A DNA stretch of 64,000 bases from assembly GCF_018343545.2 (NCBI RefSeq), contig NZ_JAGYPE020000001.1, positions 31,627-95,626 on the forward strand, in the 5' to 3' direction. The position numbers and the translations under genes were made by a program. Of the stretch, positions 16,867 to 26,181 are shown piece by piece; the stretch's first letter is position 1; every line of letters begins with the position of its first letter. Source of the stretch: Neobacillus citreus (GTDB lineage: Bacteria > Bacillota > Bacilli > Bacillales > Cytobacillaceae). Below the pieces are notes generated by a model, which searched no databases, was not told the DNA's origin, and worked only from the letters and a program-made list of their open reading frames with translations.

Positions 16867-18129
16867 GTGAAAAAAAAGTTGACATCAGCACTTGCTTTGA
16901 TTCTAACTGTTATTTTGTTAGTTTCATGCAGCGCACAAACCAGTAAAAACCAATCAACTAAGGGTGACCCAAAAGACGGTAAGAAACAGGCTCAAGGAGT
17001 AACGGATAAAGAAATAATTGTTGGACTCACCGGTCCCCAAACAGGGCCAGTCGCAGAATATGATAAAGTCAGAAGAGGCGTTCAAGCATACTTTAATTAT
17101 GTCAATGATAATGGCGGTGTAAATGGAAGAAAGCTTAAGTTAATCGCGTATGATGACCAATATCAGCCCGCAAAAACACTCCAAAGTATTCAAAGATTAA
17201 TAGAACAGGATAAAGTATTCTCTATTATATATCCAATCGGAACGGCTAATATTGCCGCATCCCTACAGCTTCTAGAAAAAACTGGCATACCGGTAACGGG
17301 CCTGGGGACTGGGGCAGACAAATTTGTGAATCCTCCAATTAAGAATGTTTTTGGCGGAACATTTAATTATGTAGTCGAAGCAAAGGTCTTTTTAGATTAC
17401 TCTGTCAATAAGCTGAATGCCAAAAAAATAGCCATAGCCTATCAGAATGATGATTTTGGAAAACAGGGACTTGAAGCGATCAAGAAAAATATTGGAAAAT
17501 ATCCTGGAGTTTCCATTGTAAAAGAAGTCCCTTTCTTGGCAACAGATAAAGAATTTAGCTCACAGGCCCAGCAGCTGAAAGAGGCAAAAGCAGATGTAAT
17601 AATTATGAATACAACTCCTGCGCCAGCAGCAGCACTGCGTAAAGAAATGCATAAAATTGGGGCATCGGACACTCCATTTATTGTTTCACAAACTGGCGGT
17701 GCAGATAAAAACCAATTTAATTTAGCGGGGAAAGATGCTTGGGAAGGTATAATATCTTCTCTACAATATCCTAACTATGAGGAACAAATGGATAACCCTG
17801 GTGTCAAAAAGTATGTTGAGTATGTAACCAAAGACTTTGGGAAAGAATCGCTTGGAGCTCTCTCTGAAGGCGCATGGTCCACTGCTCAAGTATACGTCGA
17901 AGGGTTAAAGCGAGCAGGAGATGATTTGAGTTGGGAGAACTTTATTAAAAAAATGGAAACCTTTGATAAATGGGATGGCTCTTTCTACCCTTCTGTCACC
18001 TATACAGCGGAACACCGCTACGGAAATACATCCTTATTCCTAGTTCAAGCAAAAGCCGGTGACCTGGTGCCAGTCACAGGGAATATCCACTATGATCCTG
18101 AAAAAGATAAAATTGAGTATGAAAAGTAA
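16867..18129 (+). CDS. Liv-type ABC substrate-binding lipoprotein, second copy
   Basis: A 420-residue lipoprotein with signal peptide ending LLVSC. The mature part carries KEIIVGLTGPQTGPVAEYD and RKLKLIAYDDQYQP, clearly paralogous to the 9623-10885 product. The GTG start has GGGGGT upstream. It is transcribed away from the permease operon and ends in its own terminator, so its expression can be set independently, possibly widening or switching the ligand range of the same permease. Confidence 0.91.
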   Translation: MKKKLTSALALILTVILLVSCSAQTSKNQSTKGDPKDGKKQAQGVTDKEIIVGLTGPQTGPVAEYDKVRRGVQAYFNYVNDNGGVNGRKLKLIAYDDQYQPAKTLQSIQRLIEQDKVFSIIYPIGTANIAASLQLLEKTGIPVTGLGTGADKFVNPPIKNVFGGTFNYVVEAKVFLDYSVNKLNAKKIAIAYQNDDFGKQGLEAIKKNIGKYPGVSIVKEVPFLATDKEFSSQAQQLKEAKADVIIMNTTPAPAAALRKEMHKIGASDTPFIVSQTGGADKNQFNLAGKDAWEGIISSLQYPNYEEQMDNPGVKKYVEYVTKDFGKESLGALSEGAWSTAQVYVEGLKRAGDDLSWENFIKKMETFDKWDGSFYPSVTYTAEHRYGNTSLFLVQAKAGDLVPVTGNIHYDPEKDKIEYEK

Positions 18130-18149
18130 TTTCTAAAACTACTAGAATA

Positions 18150-18190
18150 TAAGCGGACTCCAGGTTTTGGAGACCGCTTTCTATTTTTTA
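18150..18190 (+). terminator. terminator of the divergent livK-like gene
   Basis: AAGCGGACTCCA and TGGAGACCGCTT form a stem around a short TT loop, followed by TCTATTTTTT. It lies about 20 bases after the stop codon. Confidence 0.75.
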
Positions 18191-18209
18191 TCACTTAATT
18201 CATTAAAAA

Positions 18210-18240
18210 AACCTCTAGTTTCGACAGCTAGAGGTTCTTT
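18210..18240 (-). terminator. terminator of the minus-strand operon ending at 18247
   Basis: AACCTCTAG and CTAGAGGTT form a stem with loop TTTCGACAG. On the minus strand it is followed by TTTTTT, placing it just after the SDR gene. The plus strand also has TCTTTT, so it may act both ways. Confidence 0.72.
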
Positions 18241-18246
18241 TGCTTA

Positions 18247-19017
18247 TTACTTCGGCTGCATCCGAATCGCGCCGTCGAGACGGATCGTTTCGCCATTTAA
18301 ATATGGATTTTCAATGATGCATTTTGCTAAATGAGCATATTCGGATGAGTACCCTAAACGCTGCGGGTACGGAACCATAGCACCTAATGCCTGGCGGACT
18401 TTTTCTGGAGCGCCGGCAAACAATGGCGTATCCATAAGCCCTGGAGCAATCGTCAAGACCCTGATACCATGTCTGGAAAGGTCTCTGGCAATAGGCAAAG
18501 TCATACCGACAATGCCGCCTTTTGATGCGCTATAGGCAGCTTGGCCCATTTGACCATCAAATGCAGCTACTGACGCAGTATTAATGATTACGCCTCTTTC
18601 TCCCTCATCGTTTGGAGCATTTTGTGTCATTTTTTCCGCAGCTAAACGAAGCACGTTAAATGTTCCAATTAAATTGACTTGTATGACTCTAGTAAAGACG
18701 CTAAGATCATGCGGCTTTTCTTTGCCGACGGTTTTTTCGGCCGCACCAATCCCTGCACAGTTTACAGCAACATGAATGGCCCCAAACTTTTCAATAGTTT
18801 GGTTAATGGCATTGACCACATCGTCCTCACTGGTAACATTTGTTTTAACGTAAAGCACACGGTCTGAACCTAATCTTTCTACTAAAGCGGCGCCTCTCTC
18901 TTCTTGCAAATCAAAGATGGCTGCATATCCCCCGTTTTCAACAATCGTTTCGACGGTGGCTTCGCCTAGCCCGGAAGCGCCTCCTGTTACAACAGCTACT
19001 TTGCCGTTAATTTTCAT
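18247..19017 (-). CDS. SDR, 3-hydroxyacyl-CoA dehydrogenase type 2 (HSD10)-like
   Basis: A 256-residue SDR with TGGASGLG (11-18), NCAG (87-90), Ser149 and Tyr162-x3-Lys166 in AAYSASKGG. The composition [16 protein letters not shown] and the C-terminal [14 protein letters not shown] are typical of HSD17B10-like enzymes, which oxidise 2-methyl-3-hydroxybutyryl-CoA and other 3-hydroxyacyl-CoAs with NAD+. It is the last gene of the operon containing a racemase and thiolase, giving a full set for 2-methyl-branched acyl-CoA breakdown. Confidence 0.88.
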   Translation of the reverse strand: MKINGKVAVVTGGASGLGEATVETIVENGGYAAIFDLQEERGAALVERLGSDRVLYVKTNVTSEDDVVNAINQTIEKFGAIHVAVNCAGIGAAEKTVGKEKPHDLSVFTRVIQVNLIGTFNVLRLAAEKMTQNAPNDEGERGVIINTASVAAFDGQMGQAAYSASKGGIVGMTLPIARDLSRHGIRVLTIAPGLMDTPLFAGAPEKVRQALGAMVPYPQRLGYSSEYAHLAKCIIENPYLNGETIRLDGAIRMQPK

Positions 19018-19068
19018 ATATCATGCTCCTCCTCTATTAAATCGAAATTTTTAAAAATATGTTTAATA

Positions 19069-19117
19069 CCCTGAAGATAGACCATTTCAATCTGTGTGGC
19101 ATGAGCCTCCTTCAGGG
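19069..19117. other. inverted repeat between thiolase and SDR genes
   Basis: CCCTGAAG (19069-19076) and CTTCAGGG (19110-19117) are perfect complements separated by 33 bases. There is no clear T-run on the minus strand, so this is more likely an mRNA processing or stability hairpin than a terminator. Confidence 0.3.
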
Positions 19118-19134
19118 AGTTTTATTAAAAGCGA

Positions 19135-20286
19135 TTAGCTAATTCTTTCAACAATTATGGCATTCGCCATTCCGCCGCCCTCGCAAATTGCCTGCAAGCC
19201 AAAACGGCCGCCGCTTCTTTCCAATTCATGCAGCATGGTAATCATCAGGCGGGCACCAGATCCGCCTAGTGGATGGCCCAAAGCAATTGCTCCACCATTT
19301 GGATTTAACTTTGCAGGGTCTGCTTTTAGTTCATCCATCCACAGCATTGGTACAGGAGCAAATGCCTCATTTACTTCATAGGTATCCATATCTTCAATTG
19401 AAAGGCCAGCTTTTTCAAGCACTTTTTTCGAAGCAATGGATGGACCCGTCAGCATGAGGGTCGGGTCAGAGCCGACAACGGAACGGGCAACGATACGGAA
19501 ACGTGGTTTAAGACCAAGCTCCTCTGCTTTTTCCCTCGACATTAATAGAACGGCTGCAGCACCATCACTCATTTGACTGGAATTACCGGCATGAATTCTT
19601 CCGTCCTGCGTAAAGGCAGGCTTTAAAGAAGCCAATTTTTCTAATGAAGTATCCTTTCTTGGGCCTTCATCCTGTGTGACAACAATTGTTGAACCATCTT
19701 CCCGTTTTACTTCAATTGGCATAATCTCACGATCGAAACGACCTTCTTCTTGAGCTATAATGGCTCTTCTATGACTTTCAAGCGAGAATTCATCGAGCTG
19801 ACTGCGGCTGTATCCCCATTTTTCAGCAATCCGCTCAGCTGATAAACCTTGATGAATCATTTCATATTTTGAAGTTAACTCTTCACTCCAAGTTGACTCC
19901 TTGCGAGAGGCTCCCATTGGGATCCTTGTCATGCTTTCTACTCCGCCGGCAATGACGACATCCATGTCCCCGCTCAAAATGGCCTGAGCAGCAAAGTGAA
20001 TGGCTTGCTGGCTGGAACCGCATTGACGGTCGATGGTAGTTCCCGGCACATGAATTGGGAAATCAGCCATTAATGCGGCGCTGCGGGCGATATTTAGTCC
20101 TTGCTCTTCTACTTGGGCAACACAACCTAAAATGACATCTTCCACAAGTCCTGGAGATATCCCGGCACGGTTCATCAATTCTTTCAAAACCTTTGCAGCC
20201 AATTCATCCGGACGGACTGAACTGAATACTCCCTTTCTTTTTCCTACTGGGGTACGTACTGCTTCAACAATAACAACTTCTCTCAT
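19135..20286 (-). CDS. acetyl-CoA acyltransferase (degradative thiolase)
   Basis: A 383-residue thiolase cleaving 3-ketoacyl-CoA with CoA. Nucleophile Cys89 lies in TIDRQCGSS, His338 in ALGHPLGGSG, and the second Cys368 in AICEGGGMAN, so all catalytic residues are present. The start has an AGGAGG site. It is 30 bases after the flavoprotein gene and shares an operon with the HSD10-like SDR, completing the last two beta-oxidation steps. It is distinct from the thiolase at 59839-61008 (GQGIATI C-terminus). Confidence 0.93.
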   Translation of the reverse strand: MREVVIVEAVRTPVGKRKGVFSSVRPDELAAKVLKELMNRAGISPGLVEDVILGCVAQVEEQGLNIARSAALMADFPIHVPGTTIDRQCGSSQQAIHFAAQAILSGDMDVVIAGGVESMTRIPMGASRKESTWSEELTSKYEMIHQGLSAERIAEKWGYSRSQLDEFSLESHRRAIIAQEEGRFDREIMPIEVKREDGSTIVVTQDEGPRKDTSLEKLASLKPAFTQDGRIHAGNSSQMSDGAAAVLLMSREKAEELGLKPRFRIVARSVVGSDPTLMLTGPSIASKKVLEKAGLSIEDMDTYEVNEAFAPVPMLWMDELKADPAKLNPNGGAIALGHPLGGSGARLMITMLHELERSGGRFGLQAICEGGGMANAIIVERIS

Positions 20287-20316
20287 TCTCTATTCCTCCT
20301 AAATTTTAATAGCATA

Positions 20317-21297
20317 CTAAACGTTAGAATGAACGGACATTCTTTTATTAATAAAATCGATAGACTTCTTTGCCTCTTCTGTTATTTGGGCAAACAAATC
20401 CTTGATCGATAATATTTCTTTAATAAGTCCCACAGATTGGCCGCAGGACCAAATACCTCCATCCAAATCACCTTCAAAATACACATGTTTGGCTCTTTGG
20501 CCGGTAATAAGCGGCATTAATTGTTCAATTGTTGCCCCTTCTCTTTCAAGGCGGTCTACTTCCTTGCTGACAGCATTCAAGGCAACGCGGGATGCACTGC
20601 CAATATTTCGTTGAATGATAATGGTATTCGTTTCATCAGATTCTACCATCCATCGTTTTACATTCTCGTGAATTGGCGCTTCCTCAGTAGCCATAAAACG
20701 GGTACCCATTACTACCCCTTCTGCCCCAAAAGCCAATGCACTCACTAATCCTCTTCCATCCGCATAACCCCCGCCGGCAATAACGGGAATCTTAACTGAA
20801 TCTACTATTCTTGGAAGCATGACTAAAGTGCCGACATCACTCATACCAGGATGGCCGCCTGTTTCATTGCCGACAATAATAACAGCATCAACTCCAAGTT
20901 TTTCTGCTGAGATGGCATATTTTACACCAGCCACTTTATGGAGGACAATGAATCCGTTTTCTTTCAACTTTGGCATTAAATCTTTGGGACTTCTGCCGCT
21001 AGTTTCGACAATTTTAACCCCTTCTTCAATTAAAATATCAATAAAATCTTCATTTGGAGTTGCAGTCTGGCTCGGGAATAAGTTGAGGTTTACAGCAAAT
21101 GGCTTATTCGTAAGCGCTTTTATTTTGCGAATCTCTTGACGAAGTGCTTCTGGTGTACCTTGTGTTTTTGAGGTAATTACTCCTAATCCACCAGCTTCTG
21201 AAACTGCGGCTGCAAGTTCTGCTCTGCCAACTTGAAACATGCCGCCGCAAATGATAGGGTATTCAATTCCTAACAGTTCGGTAATTCTTGTTTTCAC
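20317..21297 (-). CDS. nitronate monooxygenase-family flavoprotein (NPD-like)
   Basis: A 326-residue TIM-barrel FMN protein. Visible family segments are YPIICGGMFQVG near the N-terminus, AEKLGVDAVIIVGNETGGHPG with the active-site His, and PVIAGGGYADGRGLVSAL followed by GVVMGTRF for phosphate binding. Characterised members oxidise alkyl nitronates; members in fatty-acid clusters have no firm role. GTG 21297 is chosen because GAGGGG precedes it by seven bases, and a GTG 15 bases earlier lacks a site. Its place between a thiolase and the racemase gene suggests a function in acyl-CoA metabolism. Confidence 0.82.
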   Translation of the reverse strand: MKTRITELLGIEYPIICGGMFQVGRAELAAAVSEAGGLGVITSKTQGTPEALRQEIRKIKALTNKPFAVNLNLFPSQTATPNEDFIDILIEEGVKIVETSGRSPKDLMPKLKENGFIVLHKVAGVKYAISAEKLGVDAVIIVGNETGGHPGMSDVGTLVMLPRIVDSVKIPVIAGGGYADGRGLVSALAFGAEGVVMGTRFMATEEAPIHENVKRWMVESDETNTIIIQRNIGSASRVALNAVSKEVDRLEREGATIEQLMPLITGQRAKHVYFEGDLDGGIWSCGQSVGLIKEILSIKDLFAQITEEAKKSIDFINKRMSVHSNV

Positions 21298-21323
21298 TGG
21301 TTTTCCCCTCACAAAGTTAATTA

Positions 21324-22487
21324 TTATTCTTTAAATGGTTTAAATAGTACTCCTAATTCTTGTAAAATCTCTTCGTTATGTTCTCCGTGACCCGGCGCTT
21401 GGCGAACTGTTTTAGCCTGCGTTCTTGATAGTTTAATAGGATTTGCTACTTGTTTCATTGTGCCATGTTGAGGGTGGATTACCTCTTCTATCATTCCCCT
21501 GTGCCTGATTTGCGGATCATGGACCATTTCCTCCATCGTTAAGATTGGGGCGACACAAGCATCGACACCATCGAAGAGATTGACCCATTCATTTAATGTT
21601 TTCGTTCCGATTACGGCTTGAATCTCTTTTTTCATCGAGGTTTGCTGATCGGCTGGGGCATTTAACTGGCTTATTAAATCTTCCTTACCAATTACCTGAC
21701 AGAAGTTTTTCCAAAACTTAAATTCTAGTGCTCCAACAGATATAAAGCGGTTATCTTTTGTTTCATATGTCTCGTAACAGGCGAGGCGGCCGTTTAAGAC
21801 GAGCTCTCCGCGTTTTGGAAGTTCTCCAGTGGCTAAAAATGCTGGCAAAAACGTTTGCATCCAGGAAACCGCTCCATCCAACATGGAAATATCAATAAAT
21901 TGACCTTTTCCTGACTTTTTCGCGTCAATGATAGAAACGAGAATACCGATAACTGCCATTAAGGAACCGCCGCCAATATCCCCTATTTGAACGGAGGAGC
22001 TTACCGGTTTACTACCTTGTTCTCCTTGCAGCTCCAATAATCCGGAATAGCTTAAAAAGTTAATATCATGACCTGGAATATCCTTGTATGGCCCGGTTTG
22101 GCCGTAGCTTGTTATCGCACAATAAATCAACTTGGGATTATGTTTTTTCAGTTCTTCATACCCCAATCCGAGACGATCCATTACACCTGGTCGAAAGGAT
22201 TCCACCAGAACATCGGCTGTTTTCACCAATTCAATAAAGATCTGTTTATTTTCTTCTTGTTTTAAATCAAGGCTCACGCTCCGCTTATTCCGATTCAAGG
22301 AATGAAACATCGCGCTTGCTTCACCAATTTTGGGATCTCCCCATCGCGTATAATCACCTAACTTCGGGTCTTCAATTTTAATCACATCTGCCCCAAAGTC
22401 GGCCAGCATTAACGAACAATACGGCCCCGGCAAAAGCCGCGTCAAATCTAGGACACGTATACCCTCCAAAGGCATAGTCAATCGCAC
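21324..22487 (-). CDS. alpha-methylacyl-CoA racemase-like protein (CoA-transferase family III fold)
   Basis: A 387-residue CaiB/BaiF-fold protein. The racemase triad contexts are all present: His140 in GHDINFLSYSG, Asp170 in IGDIGGGSLM and Glu255 in VGALEFKFW, matching His126/Asp156/Glu241 of the mycobacterial racemase Mcr. Racemases interconvert 2R- and 2S-methylacyl-CoA so that the S-specific ACAD can act. GTG 22487 has GGAGG six bases upstream; ATG 22475 is an alternative with poor spacing. Its neighbours (ligase, ACAD, HSD10-like SDR, thiolase) fit degradation of methyl-branched or isoprenoid acids. A CoA-transferase role is less likely but not excluded. Confidence 0.82.
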   Translation of the reverse strand: MRLTMPLEGIRVLDLTRLLPGPYCSLMLADFGADVIKIEDPKLGDYTRWGDPKIGEASAMFHSLNRNKRSVSLDLKQEENKQIFIELVKTADVLVESFRPGVMDRLGLGYEELKKHNPKLIYCAITSYGQTGPYKDIPGHDINFLSYSGLLELQGEQGSKPVSSSVQIGDIGGGSLMAVIGILVSIIDAKKSGKGQFIDISMLDGAVSWMQTFLPAFLATGELPKRGELVLNGRLACYETYETKDNRFISVGALEFKFWKNFCQVIGKEDLISQLNAPADQQTSMKKEIQAVIGTKTLNEWVNLFDGVDACVAPILTMEEMVHDPQIRHRGMIEEVIHPQHGTMKQVANPIKLSRTQAKTVRQAPGHGEHNEEILQELGVLFKPFKE

Positions 22488-22556
22488 CCACTCCCTCCCA
22501 AAAAGATACAGCATAAAGTAGATTACCTATTTCTAATAATACCAATTTTCTAATAA

Positions 22557-22581
22557 TTTTACAATTAATTTATTTTTTAAA
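22557..22581. promoter_or_regulatory. 25-bp AT-rich element shared with 43293-43317
   Basis: The 25 bases here differ at one position from those at 43293-43317, and each lies 70-80 bases upstream of a minus-strand start (22487 and 43212). They begin TTTTACAATT and end TTTTTTAAA. A shared regulator site is possible, although low complexity weakens the case. Confidence 0.3.
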
Positions 22582-22588
22582 CATTAAT

Positions 22589-24121
22589 TCAATGTTGTGG
22601 TGCAACCGTTTTGTAATTCTCTCTTAATTGATATTTCAAGACTTTCCCTGAGGTGTTTCGTGGAAGTTGGTTGATTTGATAGATGATTCTTGGAATTTTA
22701 TAACCTGCGAGTTCTTCCCGGCAGAATTGCTGTAATTCTTCTTGATTAATTTGTTTTCCTTCTTTCGGAACAATAACTGCTGCTACCGTTTCACCCCAAA
22801 CTTCATGCGGAACGCCAATAACCGCTGCTTCTAAAATATCAGGATGTTTGTAAAGGACGTGTTCAACCTCAGTAGAGTAGACATTTTCTCCGCCGGAAAT
22901 AATCATATCTTTTTTCCTGTCTACTAGGGTAATGTAGCCATCCTCGTCTATTTTTGCGAGGTCACCCGTATATAGCCAGCCATTCCTAAGGACCTTTGCT
23001 GTTTCTTCAGGTTTTTTATAATAACCCTTCATGACGTTTTCACACTTAATTATAAACTCACCAACTTCACCAGGCTTTGCATCTTCACCGTTTTCATCCA
23101 CCACTTTTGCATCAGTACCATAAGAAGCCCTTCCAGAAGTGCCAAACTTTGTTTTGTGTTCTTCTGGCAATAGATATACTCCTCCTGGACCACCCTCCGT
23201 TTGACCGCACATATTATAAAATTGATCTGTCTGAAACATCTCCATTGCCTGTTTCAATAGGGCTGTTGGCATTGGGGCTGCCCCATATCCGCACCGTTTC
23301 ACACTGGATAAATCAAATTGGTCCCTATTCGGTACCTGCAGCAAAAAGTTATACATAGTCGGCACTCCAAAGAATAGGCTGATTTTGTATTGATCAATAT
23401 CCTTTAAGGTCTGTACAGGATTAAATTCCTGGCGGACAATTTGTGTACAGCCAAGGATTGAACCTGGGACAAGGAATAAATTCAATTGTGCACAATGGAA
23501 TAACGGGGCAAGATGAAGTAGTTGATCCTCCGGCCCCATTTTAAATGTAATGATAATTCCTAGTGCTACATGGATAACGCGGTGATGATCCAGGACCACT
23601 CCTTTTGGCAGCCCGGTTGTTCCAGAGGTATACAGAATCTCTGCATCATCTGATTCCAAAACTTCCCGTTCAGGATTATCTACAACCGAGCTTTGGAACG
23701 CGGATAAAAGGATTTGGTTCTCTCTTTTATTCGAACCCGCGATAACCTGAAGCTGGATCTTGTCGTTTCCTTCAGAAGCTTTATCGACGACTTCTGCCAA
23801 ATCTTCATCGGCAAAGACTATTATCGAATCGGAATCGTCCAAAATATAGCTGGCTTCTTTGGCAGTTAAGCGAAAATTTACAGGAACAGCGACCCCGCCG
23901 GCTTTTAAAATTCCATAATAAATAAAACAGAATAAATCGGAGTTTTTCATCATTAAAGCAATCTTATCGCCTCTTTTCACCCCATAGCTAATGAGTGAAT
24001 TGGCAATACGATTCACCTGTTCATTATATTCCTTATACGTATATACTCTTTCATTAAAAATGATAGCTGTTTTGTCTGGCTGGTATCTGGCATTTCGCTC
24101 AAGTGCTTCAAAAAGATTCAC
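22589..24121 (-). CDS. long-chain fatty-acid-type CoA ligase
   Basis: A 510-residue ANL enzyme. LYTSGTTGLPKG lies near residue 165, MCGQTEGGPGG forms the adenine-binding segment, YTGDLAKIDEDGYITLVDRKKD follows, and PRNTSGKVLK carries the catalytic Lys. GTG 24121 has GGGAGG eight bases upstream and gives the usual N-terminus MNLFEALERNA; a longer frame to 24139 is unlikely. It lies between the ACAD and racemase genes, so it probably supplies the acyl-CoA for that block. Confidence 0.9.
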   Translation of the reverse strand: MNLFEALERNARYQPDKTAIIFNERVYTYKEYNEQVNRIANSLISYGVKRGDKIALMMKNSDLFCFIYYGILKAGGVAVPVNFRLTAKEASYILDDSDSIIVFADEDLAEVVDKASEGNDKIQLQVIAGSNKRENQILLSAFQSSVVDNPEREVLESDDAEILYTSGTTGLPKGVVLDHHRVIHVALGIIITFKMGPEDQLLHLAPLFHCAQLNLFLVPGSILGCTQIVRQEFNPVQTLKDIDQYKISLFFGVPTMYNFLLQVPNRDQFDLSSVKRCGYGAAPMPTALLKQAMEMFQTDQFYNMCGQTEGGPGGVYLLPEEHKTKFGTSGRASYGTDAKVVDENGEDAKPGEVGEFIIKCENVMKGYYKKPEETAKVLRNGWLYTGDLAKIDEDGYITLVDRKKDMIISGGENVYSTEVEHVLYKHPDILEAAVIGVPHEVWGETVAAVIVPKEGKQINQEELQQFCREELAGYKIPRIIYQINQLPRNTSGKVLKYQLRENYKTVAPQH

Positions 24122-24216
24122 TTCATATTCCTCCCACATTCAAATACATACACATATAAAAATAGAAGAAAAAAGGGGTGGTGACTTTAGTTCACACTTA
24201 CCCCTGCAATATCAGC

Positions 24217-25362
24217 TTATAACCCCAATTTTTTAGCAATAATTGTTTTCATAATCTCATTGGTGCCAGCATAAATCGAACCTACTGCCACATCCCTGTA
24301 TCTTCTAGCAATCTCGTATTCTTCCATATAGCCGTAGCCGCCGTGCAGCTGCATGCAATCGTTGGCAACACTCTTGGCAAGGTCCGTCAGCCACCATTTT
24401 GCCATTGAGACTTCATTGACCACATTCTTTTTCTCCATATGATCGGTGATCAACTGGTCGACAAAGGTTTCGCCAATTTTGATCTTTGTGGCCATTTCGG
24501 CAATCTTAAACTGGGTATTTTGGAATTTGCTGATAGGTTTTCCAAATGCCGTCCGCTGCTTGACATACTCAATGGTCATCTCCAGCATATGTTTGCTGGC
24601 AGTAATGCTGCCGATTGCCAGCATCAACCGTTCCTGTTGCAGCTTCTGCATAAGGTAATAAAACCCCTGTCCCTCTTCACCAATTAAATTTTCCCTTGGT
24701 ACAATAGCATCCTCAAAAATAAGTTCGGAAGTATCATTGGAATGCTGCCCCAATTTACGAAGCTTTTTGCCCTTTCGAAATCCAGGGGTTCCTTCTTCGA
24801 CTACGATTAAGCTAATTCCTTTATGCTTCGGTACAGCATTTGGGTCTGTTACACATACAACGATTACGAAGTTAGCTGAATACCCATTGGTAATAAAAGT
24901 TTTTTCTCCATTGATAATATAATTGTCCCCACTTTTAATCGCGGTTGTTTTTACCCCAGCCAAGTCAGAGCCAGTCCCCGGTTCGGTCATAGCGATAGCC
25001 GAAATCATATCCCCGCTGACCGCTTTTGGCAGCCATCTTTGCTTTTGTTCTTCAGAAGCAAATTCGGCAATATAAGGAATAACGATATCATTATGAAGGC
25101 CGATTCCGCCTGCTCCCGCGCCAACCTTATCTAGTTCTTCAGTAATGACAACGGAATAGCCAAAGTCAGCGCCCGACCCTCCATACTTTTCATCCACCCA
25201 TGGACAAAGGAAACCTTGTTCTCCAGCTTTTTTCCAAAATGACTTAGGTACCTGCTTGGCTTCCTCCCATTCTTCGAAATAAGGGTATGCTTCCTTCTCC
25301 AAAAATTTTCTGAAGGACCTTCTAAAAATTTCATGCTCTTCTGATAGATATGATTTTGCCAT
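24217..25362 (-). CDS. acyl-CoA dehydrogenase, LCAD-like
   Basis: A 381-residue ACAD with AMTEPGTGSDLAGVKT near residue 125, FITNGYSANF, the helix-G segment HMLEMTIEYVKQRTAFGKP and the C-terminal QLHGGYGYMEEYEIARRYRD then YAGTNEIMK. As in LCAD the EGT Glu is absent (Ala before GT) and the likely base is Glu261 in helix G. It resembles the 45823-47001 product through most of its length. GGGAGG lies upstream of the ATG. It would make 2-enoyl-CoA from the ligase/racemase product. Confidence 0.92.
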   Translation of the reverse strand: MAKSYLSEEHEIFRRSFRKFLEKEAYPYFEEWEEAKQVPKSFWKKAGEQGFLCPWVDEKYGGSGADFGYSVVITEELDKVGAGAGGIGLHNDIVIPYIAEFASEEQKQRWLPKAVSGDMISAIAMTEPGTGSDLAGVKTTAIKSGDNYIINGEKTFITNGYSANFVIVVCVTDPNAVPKHKGISLIVVEEGTPGFRKGKKLRKLGQHSNDTSELIFEDAIVPRENLIGEEGQGFYYLMQKLQQERLMLAIGSITASKHMLEMTIEYVKQRTAFGKPISKFQNTQFKIAEMATKIKIGETFVDQLITDHMEKKNVVNEVSMAKWWLTDLAKSVANDCMQLHGGYGYMEEYEIARRYRDVAVGSIYAGTNEIMKTIIAKKLGL

Positions 25363-25392
25363 TACAAAACCTCCCTATTTTTTATAATCAAT

Positions 25393-26181
25393 TTATTGTC
25401 CCGACCAATTTGGCTTCCGTTTTTCGGCAAAGGCCCGTGGACCTTCTTTCGCATCATTACTTACAAAAACTTGACTTGTATATTCATTATTGATAGACCA
25501 GCCTTCCGGAGGAAATGTCATGGAAGTGTCTAATCCACGGTAGACAATTTCTTTACTCGCTTTCACAGCCAGCGGAGCATTGCAAATAATTTCCTCTGCC
25601 AGCTTAATCGCGGCATTGAGGACTTGATCATGCGGGACGACTTCGTTCACCAGCCCCCACTGTTTTGCTTCTTCCGCAGAAATAGGATTTCCTGTAAGAA
25701 TGACGCGCATTGCCACCTTCAGAGGAATTTGTCTTGGCAGGCGCAATAATCCTCCTCCTCCGGCAATAAGACCCCTTTTTACTTCCGGAAGCCCGAATGA
25801 TGCCTTTTCAGAGGCGACAATTAAATCGCAGGCTAAAGCAATCTCCGTACCGCCGCCCAGGGCAAATCCGTTCACCGCAGCAATAACAGGCTTTGAGATA
25901 TGATGTCTCACAATCCCGGCAAATCCCCATTCCTTCATTTCGTCTGTTGTCGAAAATCCCCCAGCTCCTATTTCCTTTAGGTCAGCACCTGCCGAAAAGG
26001 CGCGGTCGCCGGCCCCGGTTAAAATAGCCACCCAAAGATCAGGGTCCTCATTAAACTCCTTTAACGCAGTTCCTGTTTCCAGCCAAAGACGGCTGTTAAC
26101 AGCATTCATGGCTTCCGGCCGGTTAAAGGTAATCACAGCAATTCGGCCAATTTTTTCTACTATAATAGCTTGATAGTCCAT
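25393..26181 (-). CDS. enoyl-CoA hydratase
   Basis: A 262-residue crotonase. Both catalytic glutamates are in canonical context (FALGGGTEIALACD and GLPEVKRGLIAGGGG), so hydratase activity is likely. FSAGADLKEIG provides the oxyanion hole. Its ATG overlaps the stop of the next crotonase gene (TAATG), implying coupled translation. It supplies the hydration step for the block including the ACAD 30 bases downstream. Confidence 0.9.
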   Translation of the reverse strand: MDYQAIIVEKIGRIAVITFNRPEAMNAVNSRLWLETGTALKEFNEDPDLWVAILTGAGDRAFSAGADLKEIGAGGFSTTDEMKEWGFAGIVRHHISKPVIAAVNGFALGGGTEIALACDLIVASEKASFGLPEVKRGLIAGGGGLLRLPRQIPLKVAMRVILTGNPISAEEAKQWGLVNEVVPHDQVLNAAIKLAEEIICNAPLAVKASKEIVYRGLDTSMTFPPEGWSINNEYTSQVFVSNDAKEGPRAFAEKRKPNWSGQ

